DNA from: Leuconostoc inhae
Lineage (GTDB): Bacteria; Bacillota; Bacilli; Lactobacillales; Lactobacillaceae
DNA length: 64,000 bases
Direction: 5' to 3'
NCBI RefSeq assembly: GCF_019656015.1
Contig: NZ_BPKW01000001.1
Coordinates: 62,001-126,000 of the forward strand
The notes beneath the pieces are model-generated. The model was not told the origin of the DNA, ran no database searches, and saw nothing but the letters and a program-made list of their open reading frames with translations. A program made the position numbers and the translations under genes. Below, piece after piece: positions 8,109 to 16,842 of this stretch. Position 1 is the stretch's first letter, and each line of letters starts with the position of its first letter.

Positions 8109-9563
8109 ATGCTAAGGGATTCATTGTGGATAATTATTGTAACGCTCCTAGTTATTAACACTTTTGGTGCGATTGTTACTGTGTTTAGTCAAAAAAGAGA
8201 CATTGCTACTATTTGGGCATGGTTACTTGTATTATTGACATTACCTGTTGTCGGTTTTTTTATATTTTTTTTGGTTGGCAGTCGGATTTCAAATAAAAAG
8301 ATTTTTCGTTTAAGAACACAGGATATCAGTGGATTAGAGCAAATAGCAGATAATCAACGACAACAACTTGAAAAAATTGAAGATTTGTTACCAATCCCTG
8401 ATTCTGCCTCTGAATTAGTACGGTTATTTCTAACATCTGATGATGCTGTGTTAACACGTGGCAATGAAATTCAAATTTTTACGAATGGTTTTGATAAATT
8501 TAATGCCTTGTTTGAAGATATTAAGCAGGCAAAGCATCATATTCATTTAGAATATTTTACAATTTATGACGATAAAATTGGCAATCAATTAATTGATTTA
8601 TTGACCAAAAAAGCGCAAGAAGGTGTTGAAGTCAGAGTTATTTTTGATCAGTTTGGTTCTCATGGGCAACACCGAAAAATGTATAAGCGATTACGTGATG
8701 CTGGTGGTATAGTGGCACCATTTTTAATGCGCCGCTTCCAACTATTAACGCTACGTTTTAATTTTAGAAATCATCGTAAAATCGCTATTATTGACGGTAC
8801 TATAGGCTATATTGGTGGCTTCAATGTTGGGGATCAATATCTTGGTTATTTTAAAAAGTTTGGGCATTGGCGAGATACACATATTCGTATTCATGGTGAT
8901 GCAGTCTTATCTATGCAAAGTCGATTCTTGATGGATTGGAATGCCACAGCTGAGCCTCAGGAAGTGCTTTCCAAAACGATTGATTATTTTCCGGAAATCG
9001 TTCAATTACCAGGTCTGGCTATGGTTCAAATCGTATCAAGTGGGCCAGATAATGATATGAAACAGATTAAGCAAGGATTTATGCGAATGTTTGCTTCAGC
9101 GCGAACAGAAATAACAATTCAAACACCCTATTTTATTCCAGATGCTGCCATTTTAGAAACGTTTGAAATAGCCATTATGTCAGGTGTTCGTGTACGTTTG
9201 ATGATTCCAAATCGCCCTGACCATCCAATCGTTTACCGAGCAACGCAATATTATGCCAAAGAACTGATTGACTTAGGTGCAGAAGTGTATCGGTATGATG
9301 GTGGTTTTTTGCATAGCAAGGTCGTCAGTATTGATCATGAAATCGGGACAGTGGGATCGGCTAATGTGGATATTAGGTCATTTGTCTTAAACTTTGAAAC
9401 AAACGCTTTTATCTACGATCCAGAATTTGCAGCTCATTTAGAGAACTTGTTTGAGCAAGACATTGAACATGCAACACAATTAACAATTGAGGATTTTGAG
9501 AAACAGTCATTTTGGTTAACTTTTCTTCAGAAATTTAGCCGACTATTTTCGCCAATATTATAA
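8109..9563 (+). CDS. cls: Cardiolipin synthase
   Basis: Phospholipase-D superfamily enzyme of 484 residues that condenses two phosphatidylglycerols to cardiolipin in the membrane. Two N-terminal helices (about 7-27 and 36-56) precede two HKD motifs, HRKIAIID (around 220) and HSKVVSID (around 400), each followed by the G-G/G-S residues of the family. Length is standard. GAGGGA lies 6 bases before the ATG. The phosphatidylglycerophosphate synthase gene pgsA, which makes its substrate precursor, is 3.5 kb downstream on the same strand. Confidence 0.95.
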   Translation: MLRDSLWIIIVTLLVINTFGAIVTVFSQKRDIATIWAWLLVLLTLPVVGFFIFFLVGSRISNKKIFRLRTQDISGLEQIADNQRQQLEKIEDLLPIPDSASELVRLFLTSDDAVLTRGNEIQIFTNGFDKFNALFEDIKQAKHHIHLEYFTIYDDKIGNQLIDLLTKKAQEGVEVRVIFDQFGSHGQHRKMYKRLRDAGGIVAPFLMRRFQLLTLRFNFRNHRKIAIIDGTIGYIGGFNVGDQYLGYFKKFGHWRDTHIRIHGDAVLSMQSRFLMDWNATAEPQEVLSKTIDYFPEIVQLPGLAMVQIVSSGPDNDMKQIKQGFMRMFASARTEITIQTPYFIPDAAILETFEIAIMSGVRVRLMIPNRPDHPIVYRATQYYAKELIDLGAEVYRYDGGFLHSKVVSIDHEIGTVGSANVDIRSFVLNFETNAFIYDPEFAAHLENLFEQDIEHATQLTIEDFEKQSFWLTFLQKFSRLFSPIL

Positions 9564-9569
9564 AAAACT

Positions 9570-10841
9570 ATGAAAAAAATTCAACTTAAAAGCGGTGTGA
9601 ACCTAGTAGTTCTGCCCACAACACAATTTAAAACTCTTCATATTGCTGTCGACTTTGCGGCACCATTATTAGAAATTGATAAGGTCTCAGCACGGTCACT
9701 ATTGACTTATTTAACGGCTGTTAGTTCAAATAAATATTCCAGCCAACAAATGGTTGCTCAAAAAACAATTGACTTATATGGCGCACAGTATCAAACAGAT
9801 GTCATGCGTTTTGGGCAGACACATCATGTGCGTTACACACTGCAAATGCCGGCACCAACCTATATTGATGCAGAAAATAGTTTATTACATGATGCATTTG
9901 ATTTTTTGCGCGACATGATCTTTAATCCGTTTGTCATAAACGGCCATTTTGACTTGCCAATTTTTACAAAAGAAAAGCAAAGTTTAATAAATGAATTAGA
10001 TAGTTTAACAGATGATAAACAACGTTATGCTATGTCAAAATTACGTGAAATAACTTATGATTTGCCTGCAATGACAATATCATCATCAGGTCGTACCAGT
10101 GATGTTGAGGCACTGACTTCAGAGAGCGTTTACCAGGTTTATCAGAATATGATAAACAATGATACAATCAATATCATTGTTTATGGGGATGTTGATGAAG
10201 ACCGAGTGCTATCGGAATTAGCCGCTTGGCCACTTGTAGCGCGACAAGAACAGTCGTTGACGCCATTTTATCGGCAAGAGACACTGCCGGTAATAAACGA
10301 ATTAACGGATGTACAGGCAGATATTAACCAAGCAATTATGACAATTAGCTACCGATTAGCAATTGCACCGGAAGATCCAAGACGCTTTGTAGCCTTGGTT
10401 ATGAATGCACTGTTTGGCGGTTCGCCATTGTCTAAATTATTTACAGTTATTCGTGAAAAAGAGTCGTTAGCATATAGTATTTATTCACGGTGGCAAAATG
10501 ATACAGGGTTTATTACTGTTGCGGCTGGCTTAGATGCTGATAAAGTGTCACAAACGGATGCCATGATTCAAGCACAAATCACAGCCATTCAAGTAGGTGA
10601 TTTCTCTGAAGAAACGTTGTCAGCTATTAAAGCTAGCTTGATAAATGATTATTTAAGCCAACAAGATTCACCAGCCAGTGAAATAGGGCTTGTATTCTCA
10701 AGATTATTAACAAATCGGGAAACAACAGTTACTGCTTGGGTTGCTGCGGTTAACGCTGTTACACCAGCTGATGTTGCAAAAATGGCAAATGAAGTCGTTA
10801 TACAAAGTCGGTTTACTTTGATGCCTGAGGTACTATTATGA
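9570..10841 (+). CDS. ymfF: M16 peptidase homologue, probably inactive (YmfF-like)
   Basis: Pitrilysin/M16-family protein of 423 residues. The zinc motif HxxEH is missing where it should occur near residues 40-50 (SARSLLTYLTAV), so this is the non-catalytic partner, as in YmfF of the YmfF-YmfH pair. The C-terminal half has the R-Y type region FTVIREKESLAYSIYS. It starts 6 bases after cls with no visible Shine-Dalgarno, and overlaps the next gene by 4 bases (ATGA), implying a stoichiometric pair. Biological role is uncertain. Confidence 0.85.
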   Translation: MKKIQLKSGVNLVVLPTTQFKTLHIAVDFAAPLLEIDKVSARSLLTYLTAVSSNKYSSQQMVAQKTIDLYGAQYQTDVMRFGQTHHVRYTLQMPAPTYIDAENSLLHDAFDFLRDMIFNPFVINGHFDLPIFTKEKQSLINELDSLTDDKQRYAMSKLREITYDLPAMTISSSGRTSDVEALTSESVYQVYQNMINNDTINIIVYGDVDEDRVLSELAAWPLVARQEQSLTPFYRQETLPVINELTDVQADINQAIMTISYRLAIAPEDPRRFVALVMNALFGGSPLSKLFTVIREKESLAYSIYSRWQNDTGFITVAAGLDADKVSQTDAMIQAQITAIQVGDFSEETLSAIKASLINDYLSQQDSPASEIGLVFSRLLTNRETTVTAWVAAVNAVTPADVAKMANEVVIQSRFTLMPEVLL

Positions 10842-12109
10842 TTGAAAAAAAATATAAACGACTAAAAGAAAAAGTCATAACGGCAACATTAGCTAATGGG
10901 TTAAAAGTTGTGATGATTCCAAAAAAATCATATCATAAAACTTTTGCGGTCATTACAACACCATTTGGCGCGTTAGATCAACGTTTTCAAATTAACGATG
11001 ATAAGCCTATCGATATTCCAGCTGGGACAGCTCATTTTTTGGAACATAAATTATTTGAAAAAGAAAACAGTGATGCGTTTACACGGTTTGGTGAGCTAGG
11101 GGCTGATGCTAATGCCTTTACAAATGCTTATCAGACAAGTTACCTGTTTTCAACAACCCAAAATTTGAATTCGGCAATGAGACATTTATTAGATTTCGTA
11201 CAAACACCATACTTTAGTGACAAAACAATTGCTAAAGAGCAAGGGATTATCGGGCAAGAGATTCAAATGTATGATGATGATCCAAATTGGGCTGTCTATA
11301 TGGGACTTATGCATCTCATGTATCCTAATGACGCGTTGTCAGAAGATATTGCTGGAACGAAAGAATCAATTTTGAAAATCACCCCGGCATTACTATACGC
11401 TATTCATCGTGCCTTTTATCAAGCAAATCAATTAACATTACAAATTGTTGGCAATTTTGACCCTGAAAAAATTCTAGCAGTTGTTAAGGATAATCAAGCA
11501 ACAAAAACAATTGAAACGGTTAACGTGAAAAAGTTTCAAGCACCAATAGATTTACCTAAAACAATACAGGAAACTAAAAAATTTGATGTATCGCGTCCTA
11601 AAATTGGCTTTGGTATGCGACTAAAGCCAAATGCCAGGTCAGGAAAAGAAGCGACTAAATTTGTGCTAGCTGCTGATGTTTTATCCGATATTTTGTTTGG
11701 AGAACAGACAGATTGGTATCAAAACCTGTATAATGAAGGTATCATTGATACTGAATTTGAAACGTCATTTGATCTCTTACGAAACTATCAATTTGTTACT
11801 TTTTTTGCAGAAACGACTGAATATGAAGCATTAACAGCTGCAATTAAGAATCAATTAGCTGAGTATCGCAAAGTGCTTGATGGTAAGGAAGCAGTTTTTG
11901 AATCTTTACGTCGCGCAACATTAGGAGAAGGTATACAGCGTTTGAATTCGTTAGAAAGCATTGCCTTACGTGGCGATGATGTACTTTTCGGTACCAATTT
12001 ATTTGATAAAATTATGTTATTACAAGATTTAACATATGATGATATACTAGACACCGCTGAAGAGCTATATAAAAATGTACAACTACAACGGTTTGTTCTG
12101 CAGAAATGA
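10838..12109 (+). CDS. ymfH: M16 zinc peptidase (YmfH-like)
   Basis: Active-looking pitrilysin-family member of 423 residues. The inverted zinc motif HFLEH is in GTAHFLEHKLFE near residue 65, with a distal glutamate region (IGQEIQMYDDDPNW) about 75 residues later. It pairs with the HxxEH-less protein before it by a 4-base overlap. The order ymfF-ymfH-rodZ(ymfM)-pgsA-recA is conserved in Firmicutes and supports the assignment. Substrate unknown. Confidence 0.88.
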   Translation: MIEKKYKRLKEKVITATLANGLKVVMIPKKSYHKTFAVITTPFGALDQRFQINDDKPIDIPAGTAHFLEHKLFEKENSDAFTRFGELGADANAFTNAYQTSYLFSTTQNLNSAMRHLLDFVQTPYFSDKTIAKEQGIIGQEIQMYDDDPNWAVYMGLMHLMYPNDALSEDIAGTKESILKITPALLYAIHRAFYQANQLTLQIVGNFDPEKILAVVKDNQATKTIETVNVKKFQAPIDLPKTIQETKKFDVSRPKIGFGMRLKPNARSGKEATKFVLAADVLSDILFGEQTDWYQNLYNEGIIDTEFETSFDLLRNYQFVTFFAETTEYEALTAAIKNQLAEYRKVLDGKEAVFESLRRATLGEGIQRLNSLESIALRGDDVLFGTNLFDKIMLLQDLTYDDILDTAEELYKNVQLQRFVLQK

Positions 12110-12122
12110 CATTGGAAAAATT

Positions 12123-13007
12123 ATGAGCGAAATTTTAACAAATCAAATAGGTGAGCAGTTAAAGGCTGCTCGCCTCAAAAAAAATTTATCACTAGATGAT
12201 GTGCAAGCTTCGACTAAAATTCAAGAAAGATATCTTGAGGCTATTGAAAACAATAATCTCGGTATTTTACCAGGTGACTTTTATGTCCGTGCATTTATTC
12301 GTCAATATGCACTTGCTGTTGACTTAAATCCTGAAGATTTATTAGGCGAGGCGGGCCCAGCTTCAATCTCTCGAAGTAAGGACTTAAATCGCGCACACCG
12401 TGATAATGATGGGGTTGTCCGTGCGGGCATTGACACAACGCGTTCAGCTAAGTCACAAATTTCAAGTATGCTGCCAACGATTTGGATAGGTATTATAGTT
12501 ATTTTGGTGCTGGGTAGCATGTGGTTCGTCTTGACACATTTAACTACTGATAACCAACAATCAAATGACAGTAGTAATGTATCGGTTTCAACGTCGACGA
12601 TACCTGCCAGTGCTAGCTCATCTGCAACAAATGAGTCATCATCATCTTCAAGCAAAAAGCCAACCAAAAAGACTTCTGAGACTAAAGCAAAGCTTGGCAC
12701 ACCAGAGCAAAATACTGCACAACAGACAACAATTTATAATTTATCAAAACAGAATACAAAATCACATACAATCAAAATTACTGCGCAAAATACAGGAACA
12801 AACGTTCAAGTTACAGCAGATAACAATGTGATATTAAACGAAATGATAACAGCTGATAAAACAATTTCTGTTCCCAAGGGAACAAATGTTGTCAATGTAC
12901 AATTTACCAATGTCGCAAACGCAGTCATGACATTTGATAGTCAAAGAATCAATGTCATTAGTACAGCAACACCTTTTTGGAATGTGCTGATGAACTTAAA
13001 TAATTAA
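12123..13007 (+). CDS. rodZ: RodZ/YmfM-like HTH membrane protein
   Basis: Protein of 294 residues: an N-terminal Xre-type helix-turn-helix (GEQLKAARLKKNLSLDDVQ, residues 6-70), a transmembrane helix around 115-138 (IWIGIIVILVLGSMWFVL), a Ser/Thr-rich linker (about 145-190), and a C-terminal beta-rich DUF4115 domain. RodZ links MreB to the elongation machinery, and mreBCD are 7 kb upstream. The start at 12123 is preferred over an opening 16 codons earlier that would overlap ymfH. The ribosome site (TTGGAA) is weak. Confidence 0.85.
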   Translation: MSEILTNQIGEQLKAARLKKNLSLDDVQASTKIQERYLEAIENNNLGILPGDFYVRAFIRQYALAVDLNPEDLLGEAGPASISRSKDLNRAHRDNDGVVRAGIDTTRSAKSQISSMLPTIWIGIIVILVLGSMWFVLTHLTTDNQQSNDSSNVSVSTSTIPASASSSATNESSSSSSKKPTKKTSETKAKLGTPEQNTAQQTTIYNLSKQNTKSHTIKITAQNTGTNVQVTADNNVILNEMITADKTISVPKGTNVVNVQFTNVANAVMTFDSQRINVISTATPFWNVLMNLNN

Positions 13008-13016
13008 GAGGAAACT

Positions 13017-13598
13017 ATGAATCTACCAAATAAATTAACAGTCTTTCGTATTATTTTAATTCCTATTTTTATTTTAATATTAACGATTCCTTACGATTGG
13101 ACCACTATTACGGTTATGACTGTCGCGTTACCTGTTAACTGGTTAGTGGCTGCAATTGTTTTTGCAGTAGCCTCTGTAACAGATTTTTTGGATGGTAAAA
13201 TTGCACGCAGTCGGCATTTAGTCACTAATTTTGGTAAATTTGCTGATCCGTTGGCTGATAAGCTATTGGTGATTACAGCATTGATATTTTTAACAAGCTT
13301 TCATGTTGTTCCTGCATGGATGACTGCAGTGATAGTTATTCGAGAACTAGCTATTACAGGTTTAAGAACATTGATAGTTGAGAATAATGGTCAAGTTTTG
13401 GCTGCTCAAATGCCGGGAAAAATAAAAACATTTTCACAAATGTTTGCTATTTTTTTCCTATATATTAAAAATGTGCCATTCGTATATTTTGGTTTCCCAG
13501 TTGGGAATATATTGTTATGGATAGCAGTTATATTTACAATATACTCAGGCATTGATTATTTCTGGCAAAATCGTTATGTATTTTCAGATGGTATGTAA
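13017..13598 (+). CDS. pgsA: CDP-diacylglycerol-glycerol-3-phosphate 3-phosphatidyltransferase
   Basis: Membrane enzyme of 193 residues that makes phosphatidylglycerophosphate. The CDP-alcohol phosphatidyltransferase motif D-G-x2-A-R-x8-G-x3-D-x3-D is intact (DGKIARSRHLVTNFGKFADP, then LADK) near residues 62-84. Several hydrophobic helices follow. GAGGAAAC lies just before the ATG. In most Firmicutes cinA follows pgsA; here the next gene is recA. Confidence 0.95.
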   Translation: MNLPNKLTVFRIILIPIFILILTIPYDWTTITVMTVALPVNWLVAAIVFAVASVTDFLDGKIARSRHLVTNFGKFADPLADKLLVITALIFLTSFHVVPAWMTAVIVIRELAITGLRTLIVENNGQVLAAQMPGKIKTFSQMFAIFFLYIKNVPFVYFGFPVGNILLWIAVIFTIYSGIDYFWQNRYVFSDGM

Positions 13599-13620
13599 AA
13601 GCGCAATGAGCGCTTTTTTC
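13597..13620 (+). terminator. Terminator after pgsA
   Basis: AAAAGCGC - AATGA - GCGCTTTT followed by further T, overlapping the pgsA stop codon. Confidence 0.85.
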
Positions 13621-13648
13621 GTATCATAAAGACAGAAGCGAACGCTAT

Positions 13649-13662
13649 CGAACAATTGTTCG
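13649..13662. promoter_or_regulatory. LexA (DinR) box upstream of recA
   Basis: Perfect palindrome CGAACAATTGTTCG, matching the Gram-positive SOS box (GAAC-N4-GTTC). A half site CGAACGCT is 9 bases upstream. Confidence 0.92.
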
Positions 13663-13732
13663 TTTAATACTTGCTTTTGGCTAAAAAAGCAGGTAAACTA
13701 ATGAAGAAAGATAAAAGGAGTTAGCGAAAGAT

Positions 13733-14881
13733 ATGGTCACAAAAAAAACGACTAAAAAAGATGATAAAGAAAATCAAGCAAAGGGTCGCAAAACAGCACT
13801 AGATGAAGCACTGAAGAAAATCGAAAAAAATTTTGGCAAGGGTTCGGTTATGCTTTTGGGTGAAAACACGTTGACACAGATTGAAACTTATCCATCAGGA
13901 TCAGTGAAGTTAGATGTTGCGCTTGGTGTTGGTGGTTATCCAAAGGGTCGAATTATTGAAGTGTATGGTCCAGAGTCATCTGGAAAAACAACCATTGCAT
14001 TGCACGCAGTTGCTGAAGTGCAAAAAGCAGGTGGTACGGCGGCTTATATTGACGCGGAAAATGCATTGGATGTTAAATATGCTGAAGCGTTAGGTGTTAA
14101 AAAAGATGAGTTGTTATTGTCACAGCCTGATACAGGCGAACAAGGCCTAGAAATTGCTGATGCGTTGGTACAATCAGGTGCAGTTGATATTATCGTTGTC
14201 GATTCAGTTGCAGCATTGGTTCCACGTGCAGAAATTGAAGGTGAAATGGGTGATTCACACGTCGGGTTGCAAGCACGCTTGATGAGTCAAGCATTACGTA
14301 AGTTAGCAGGAACTTTAAATCGAACTGGGACAATTGCTATTTTCATTAATCAGATTCGAGAAAAAATTGGTGTGATGTTTGGTAATCCTGAAACAACACC
14401 AGGAGGTCGTGCGTTAAAGTTTTATTCAACAATTCGTTTAGAAGTACGACGTTCAACTCAAATTAAAGATGGCACTGATGTCACTGGAAACTTAACCAAA
14501 GTAAAAGTTGTTAAGAATAAAGTAGCCCCACCATTTAAGGTCGCTGAAGTAGATATTATGTATGGTAAAGGTATTTCTCAAACAGGGGAAATTCTTGATC
14601 TTGGTGCTGAGAAAGAAATTATTCGAAAAGCAGGAGCATTTTACTATTATAATGATATTAAAGTGGGCCAAGGTCGTGAAAAAGCGAAAGAATTTTTGGA
14701 TTCTCCAGAAAATGCAGAAATGCGTCAGGAAATTTATGTTAAAGTACGTGATGCATTTGGCATAGGCGATGGTGAAACAGCTGTTAATGAGTCTAATAAT
14801 GATGACAGCTCAACGGATAATGAGCCCGAAACATTGAATTTGGCTGCAGACGATGATTTAACGGATGAACCAATTGTATAA
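13733..14881 (+). CDS. recA: Recombinase RecA
   Basis: Strand-exchange ATPase of 382 residues, SOS co-protease. Walker [10 protein letters not shown] is near residue 80, Walker B region [13 protein letters not shown], and the L2 region ending [21 protein letters not shown] are intact. The N-terminus carries a Lys-rich extension ([12 protein letters not shown]) and the C-terminus is acidic, both normal. AAAGGAG lies about 12 bases before the ATG. Expression is under the LexA box 70 bases upstream. Confidence 0.98.
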   Translation: MVTKKTTKKDDKENQAKGRKTALDEALKKIEKNFGKGSVMLLGENTLTQIETYPSGSVKLDVALGVGGYPKGRIIEVYGPESSGKTTIALHAVAEVQKAGGTAAYIDAENALDVKYAEALGVKKDELLLSQPDTGEQGLEIADALVQSGAVDIIVVDSVAALVPRAEIEGEMGDSHVGLQARLMSQALRKLAGTLNRTGTIAIFINQIREKIGVMFGNPETTPGGRALKFYSTIRLEVRRSTQIKDGTDVTGNLTKVKVVKNKVAPPFKVAEVDIMYGKGISQTGEILDLGAEKEIIRKAGAFYYYNDIKVGQGREKAKEFLDSPENAEMRQEIYVKVRDAFGIGDGETAVNESNNDDSSTDNEPETLNLAADDDLTDEPIV

Positions 14882-14895
14882 ATAATGTAAAGAAT

Positions 14896-14926
14896 AAATA
14901 GAAACGCTAGGGCGTTTCTATTTATT
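14896..14926 (+). terminator. Terminator after recA
   Basis: AAATAGAAACGC (14896-14907) - TAGG - GCGTTTCTATTT (14912-14923), then ATTTTG. Confidence 0.85.
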
Positions 14927-14927
14927 T

Positions 14928-14936
14928 TGTTACAAT
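14928..14936 (+). promoter_or_regulatory. phoP extended -10 promoter
   Basis: TGT-TACAAT, about 60 bases before the phoP start and just downstream of the recA terminator. Confidence 0.55.
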
Positions 14937-14953
14937 GCAAGTAAATAAACATT

Positions 14954-14998
14954 TGGAGAGGAATGCACTGAGCGAAAGTTACGTGTATTGATATCATG
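14954..14998 (+). promoter_or_regulatory. Hairpin-bridged ribosome binding site of phoP
   Basis: GGAGAGG (14955-14961) lies far (37 bases) from the phoP ATG (14996). Between them AATGCAC (14962-14968) pairs with GTGTATT (14983-14989), one G-U. Removing this 7-bp stem-loop leaves an effective spacing of about 9 bases. The same stretch also holds a two-codon ORF ATG-CAC-TGA (14963-14971). No other Shine-Dalgarno is visible for phoP. Confidence 0.5.
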
Positions 14999-15685
14999 AC
15001 AAAAATTTTAGTAGTAGATGACGAACCGGCAATTTCAACATTATTGAAGTATAATTTAGAACAAAATGGCTATCAAGTGTCAATAGCATCGGATGGTCAA
15101 TCAGCATATGAACTTATTGGGGAACAAACTTTTGATGCTATTCTACTTGATTTGATGTTACCTGTTATGGACGGCATGACAGTGTTGAAAAATTTGCGTC
15201 AAGATAAAATAACAACCCCTGTATTACTAGTTACTGCTAAAGGTGATGAATTTGATCGTGTGTTTGGACTAGAATTAGGAGCAGATGATTACATTACTAA
15301 GCCATTTAGCCTAAGAGAAGTGTTGGCACGATTAAAAGCTGTTCTGCGACGATCACAGACTGAGCGCTCAGATGCAGATAAACCAGATGTTATTGAAATA
15401 CAAGATATTGTGATTGATGATAACAAAAAAATTGTGACTAAATCTGGTAAAAATTTGACTTTGACACCACGAGAGTATGAACTTTTATTGTATTTTTCAC
15501 AAAGAGTTGGTCGTGTGATTGATCGTGAAACGATTTTAACGGCAGTATGGGGTTATGAATTTGTTGGTGAAAGTCGCATGGTAGATATGCATATTAGTAA
15601 TTTACGAGAAAAAGTTGAAAACAACCCAAAATCACCACAAATATTAAAAACTGTGCGAGGTTTTGGTTACACAATGGTCAATTAA
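14996..15685 (+). CDS. phoP: Phosphate response regulator PhoP/PhoB
   Basis: OmpR-type response regulator of 229 residues. The receiver domain has the acidic pair DDE (9-11), the phospho-acceptor Asp in AILLDLMLP (near 53), and Lys in YITKPFS. The C-terminal winged helix starts around 130 (LTLTPREYELLLYF). Location before two pstS genes and phoR identifies it as the phosphate regulator. The start MTKILVVDDE agrees with family N-termini; an in-frame TGA at 14969 prevents any longer form. Confidence 0.93.
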   Translation: MTKILVVDDEPAISTLLKYNLEQNGYQVSIASDGQSAYELIGEQTFDAILLDLMLPVMDGMTVLKNLRQDKITTPVLLVTAKGDEFDRVFGLELGADDYITKPFSLREVLARLKAVLRRSQTERSDADKPDVIEIQDIVIDDNKKIVTKSGKNLTLTPREYELLLYFSQRVGRVIDRETILTAVWGYEFVGESRMVDMHISNLREKVENNPKSPQILKTVRGFGYTMVN

Positions 15686-15770
15686 CAATGTAAAGATTGA
15701 TTTACATTGCTTTACATAACGATGACGATTTTAGGTTGCTTTCTTTGACACAAGGTGCGTAATATATGAT
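15683..15770 (+). promoter_or_regulatory. pstS1 promoter region with PhoP-like half sites
   Basis: TTAACA (15683), TTTACA (15701) and TTTACA (15711) resemble PhoP direct repeats (TT[T/A]ACA), though the spacing is not a clean 11-base period. TTGACA (15745-15750) and TATGAT (15765-15770) are only 14 bases apart, as in activator-dependent promoters. Confidence 0.5.
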
Positions 15771-15771
15771 T

Positions 15772-15844
15772 TGTAAACAAGGAAAGGCTACCAAGAGCCT
15801 CTACTACAAGCCGAGTTTACATTACATATGCTTCCACGCGAAGC
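15772..15844 (+). ncRNA. Structured 5' leader of pstS1
   Basis: TGTAAAC (15772-15778) pairs with GTTTACA (15815-15821), enclosing AGGCT (15785-15789) with AGCCT (15796-15800). A separate hairpin GCTTC-CACGC-GAAGC is at 15830-15844, 8 bases before the Shine-Dalgarno. No terminator is associated. This may be a stability or translation-control element; function unknown. Confidence 0.4.
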
Positions 15845-15866
15845 CTAAACAAAGGGAGAAGTGTTC

Positions 15867-16772
15867 ATGAACAAAACGATTATTGGCGTTGCCGGTGGTG
15901 TAGTTGTTATCGCAGCAGGCATAGCTATTTATGCCAACTCTAATTCACACACAGATAAAGCCACTACGGTTGCAACGACAAAAAAGTTAAGTGGTAAAGT
16001 ACTATCACTTGGATCAACAGCCTTACAGCCATTGGCCGAACAGGTTGGCACGTCTTTTCAAGAAAAAAATCCTGGTGTGACGATAACTGTTCAAGGCGGT
16101 GGATCTGGTGCGGGCTTGAGTCAAGTAGCTAATGGCTCTGTCCAAATCGGTAACTCTGATGTATTTGCGGAAGAAAAAGATGGCGTTGATGCTTCCAAGT
16201 TAAAAGATCATCAGGTGGCTGTAGTTGGTATTGCGCCTGTGGTCAATTCTGATGTACAGGTGTCAAACATTTCTAAGACACAATTACGTGATATCTTTAC
16301 TGGTAAAATTACTAACTGGCAAGAAGTTGGTGGTAAGGATGAAAAAATTGTTATTATTAACCGTGCAACTGGATCTGGCACACGTTCTGTATTTGAAAAG
16401 AACGTGTTAGATGGTCAAAATGCTGTACAATCAACTGAACAAGATTCCAATGGTACCGTTCAAAAGATTGTATCCACAACACCAGGCGCCATTTCATACT
16501 TGGCTTTTGCCTATCTAGATGCATCAGGGATTAAGGCTTTAAATGTTGATAAAGTAACACCAGACAAGAAAAATGTTGAAGATAATTCATGGCCAATTTG
16601 GGCATATGAACATATGTATACCAAAGGCAATGAATCAGAAGCAACAAAAGCATTTTTGAAGTATTTTGCTACCAAAGAAGTACAAAAGACCATTGTGCCG
16701 AAATTGGGTTATATTGGTCTGACTGATATGAAAGTAACACGCGATGCAACTGGTAAAGTCGAAAATAAGTAA
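15867..16772 (+). CDS. pstS: Phosphate-binding protein PstS (copy 1), no lipobox
   Basis: Phosphate ABC importer binding protein of 301 residues. The phosphate-binding loops are visible: GSTALQPL (near 50), GGGSGAGLSQV (near 78), IGNSDVFAEE, and NRATGSGTR (near 170). The N-terminus is a hydrophobic helix (6-25) with no cysteine anywhere in it, so it is not a standard lipoprotein. ATG 15867 follows AGGGAG by 8 bases. It sits unusually between phoP and phoR, ended by its own terminator, and shares close similarity with the second pstS at 18296. Confidence 0.92.
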   Translation: MNKTIIGVAGGVVVIAAGIAIYANSNSHTDKATTVATTKKLSGKVLSLGSTALQPLAEQVGTSFQEKNPGVTITVQGGGSGAGLSQVANGSVQIGNSDVFAEEKDGVDASKLKDHQVAVVGIAPVVNSDVQVSNISKTQLRDIFTGKITNWQEVGGKDEKIVIINRATGSGTRSVFEKNVLDGQNAVQSTEQDSNGTVQKIVSTTPGAISYLAFAYLDASGIKALNVDKVTPDKKNVEDNSWPIWAYEHMYTKGNESEATKAFLKYFATKEVQKTIVPKLGYIGLTDMKVTRDATGKVENK

Positions 16773-16793
16773 ATGATTAATATAGTTTTAATG

Positions 16794-16814
16794 CCGCGAA
16801 AGCGGTTTTTTTTT
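16794..16814 (+). terminator. Terminator between pstS1 and phoR
   Basis: CCGC-GAAA-GCGG followed by nine T: short GC stem with a GNRA-type loop. Confidence 0.8.
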
Positions 16815-16822
16815 GTTATGAT
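16815..16822 (+). promoter_or_regulatory. phoR extended -10
   Basis: TGT-TATGAT directly after the terminator T-run, about 20 bases before the phoR start; gives phoR its own transcript. Confidence 0.5.
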
Positions 16823-16842
16823 AGTTATATCAGGAGAGGCAT

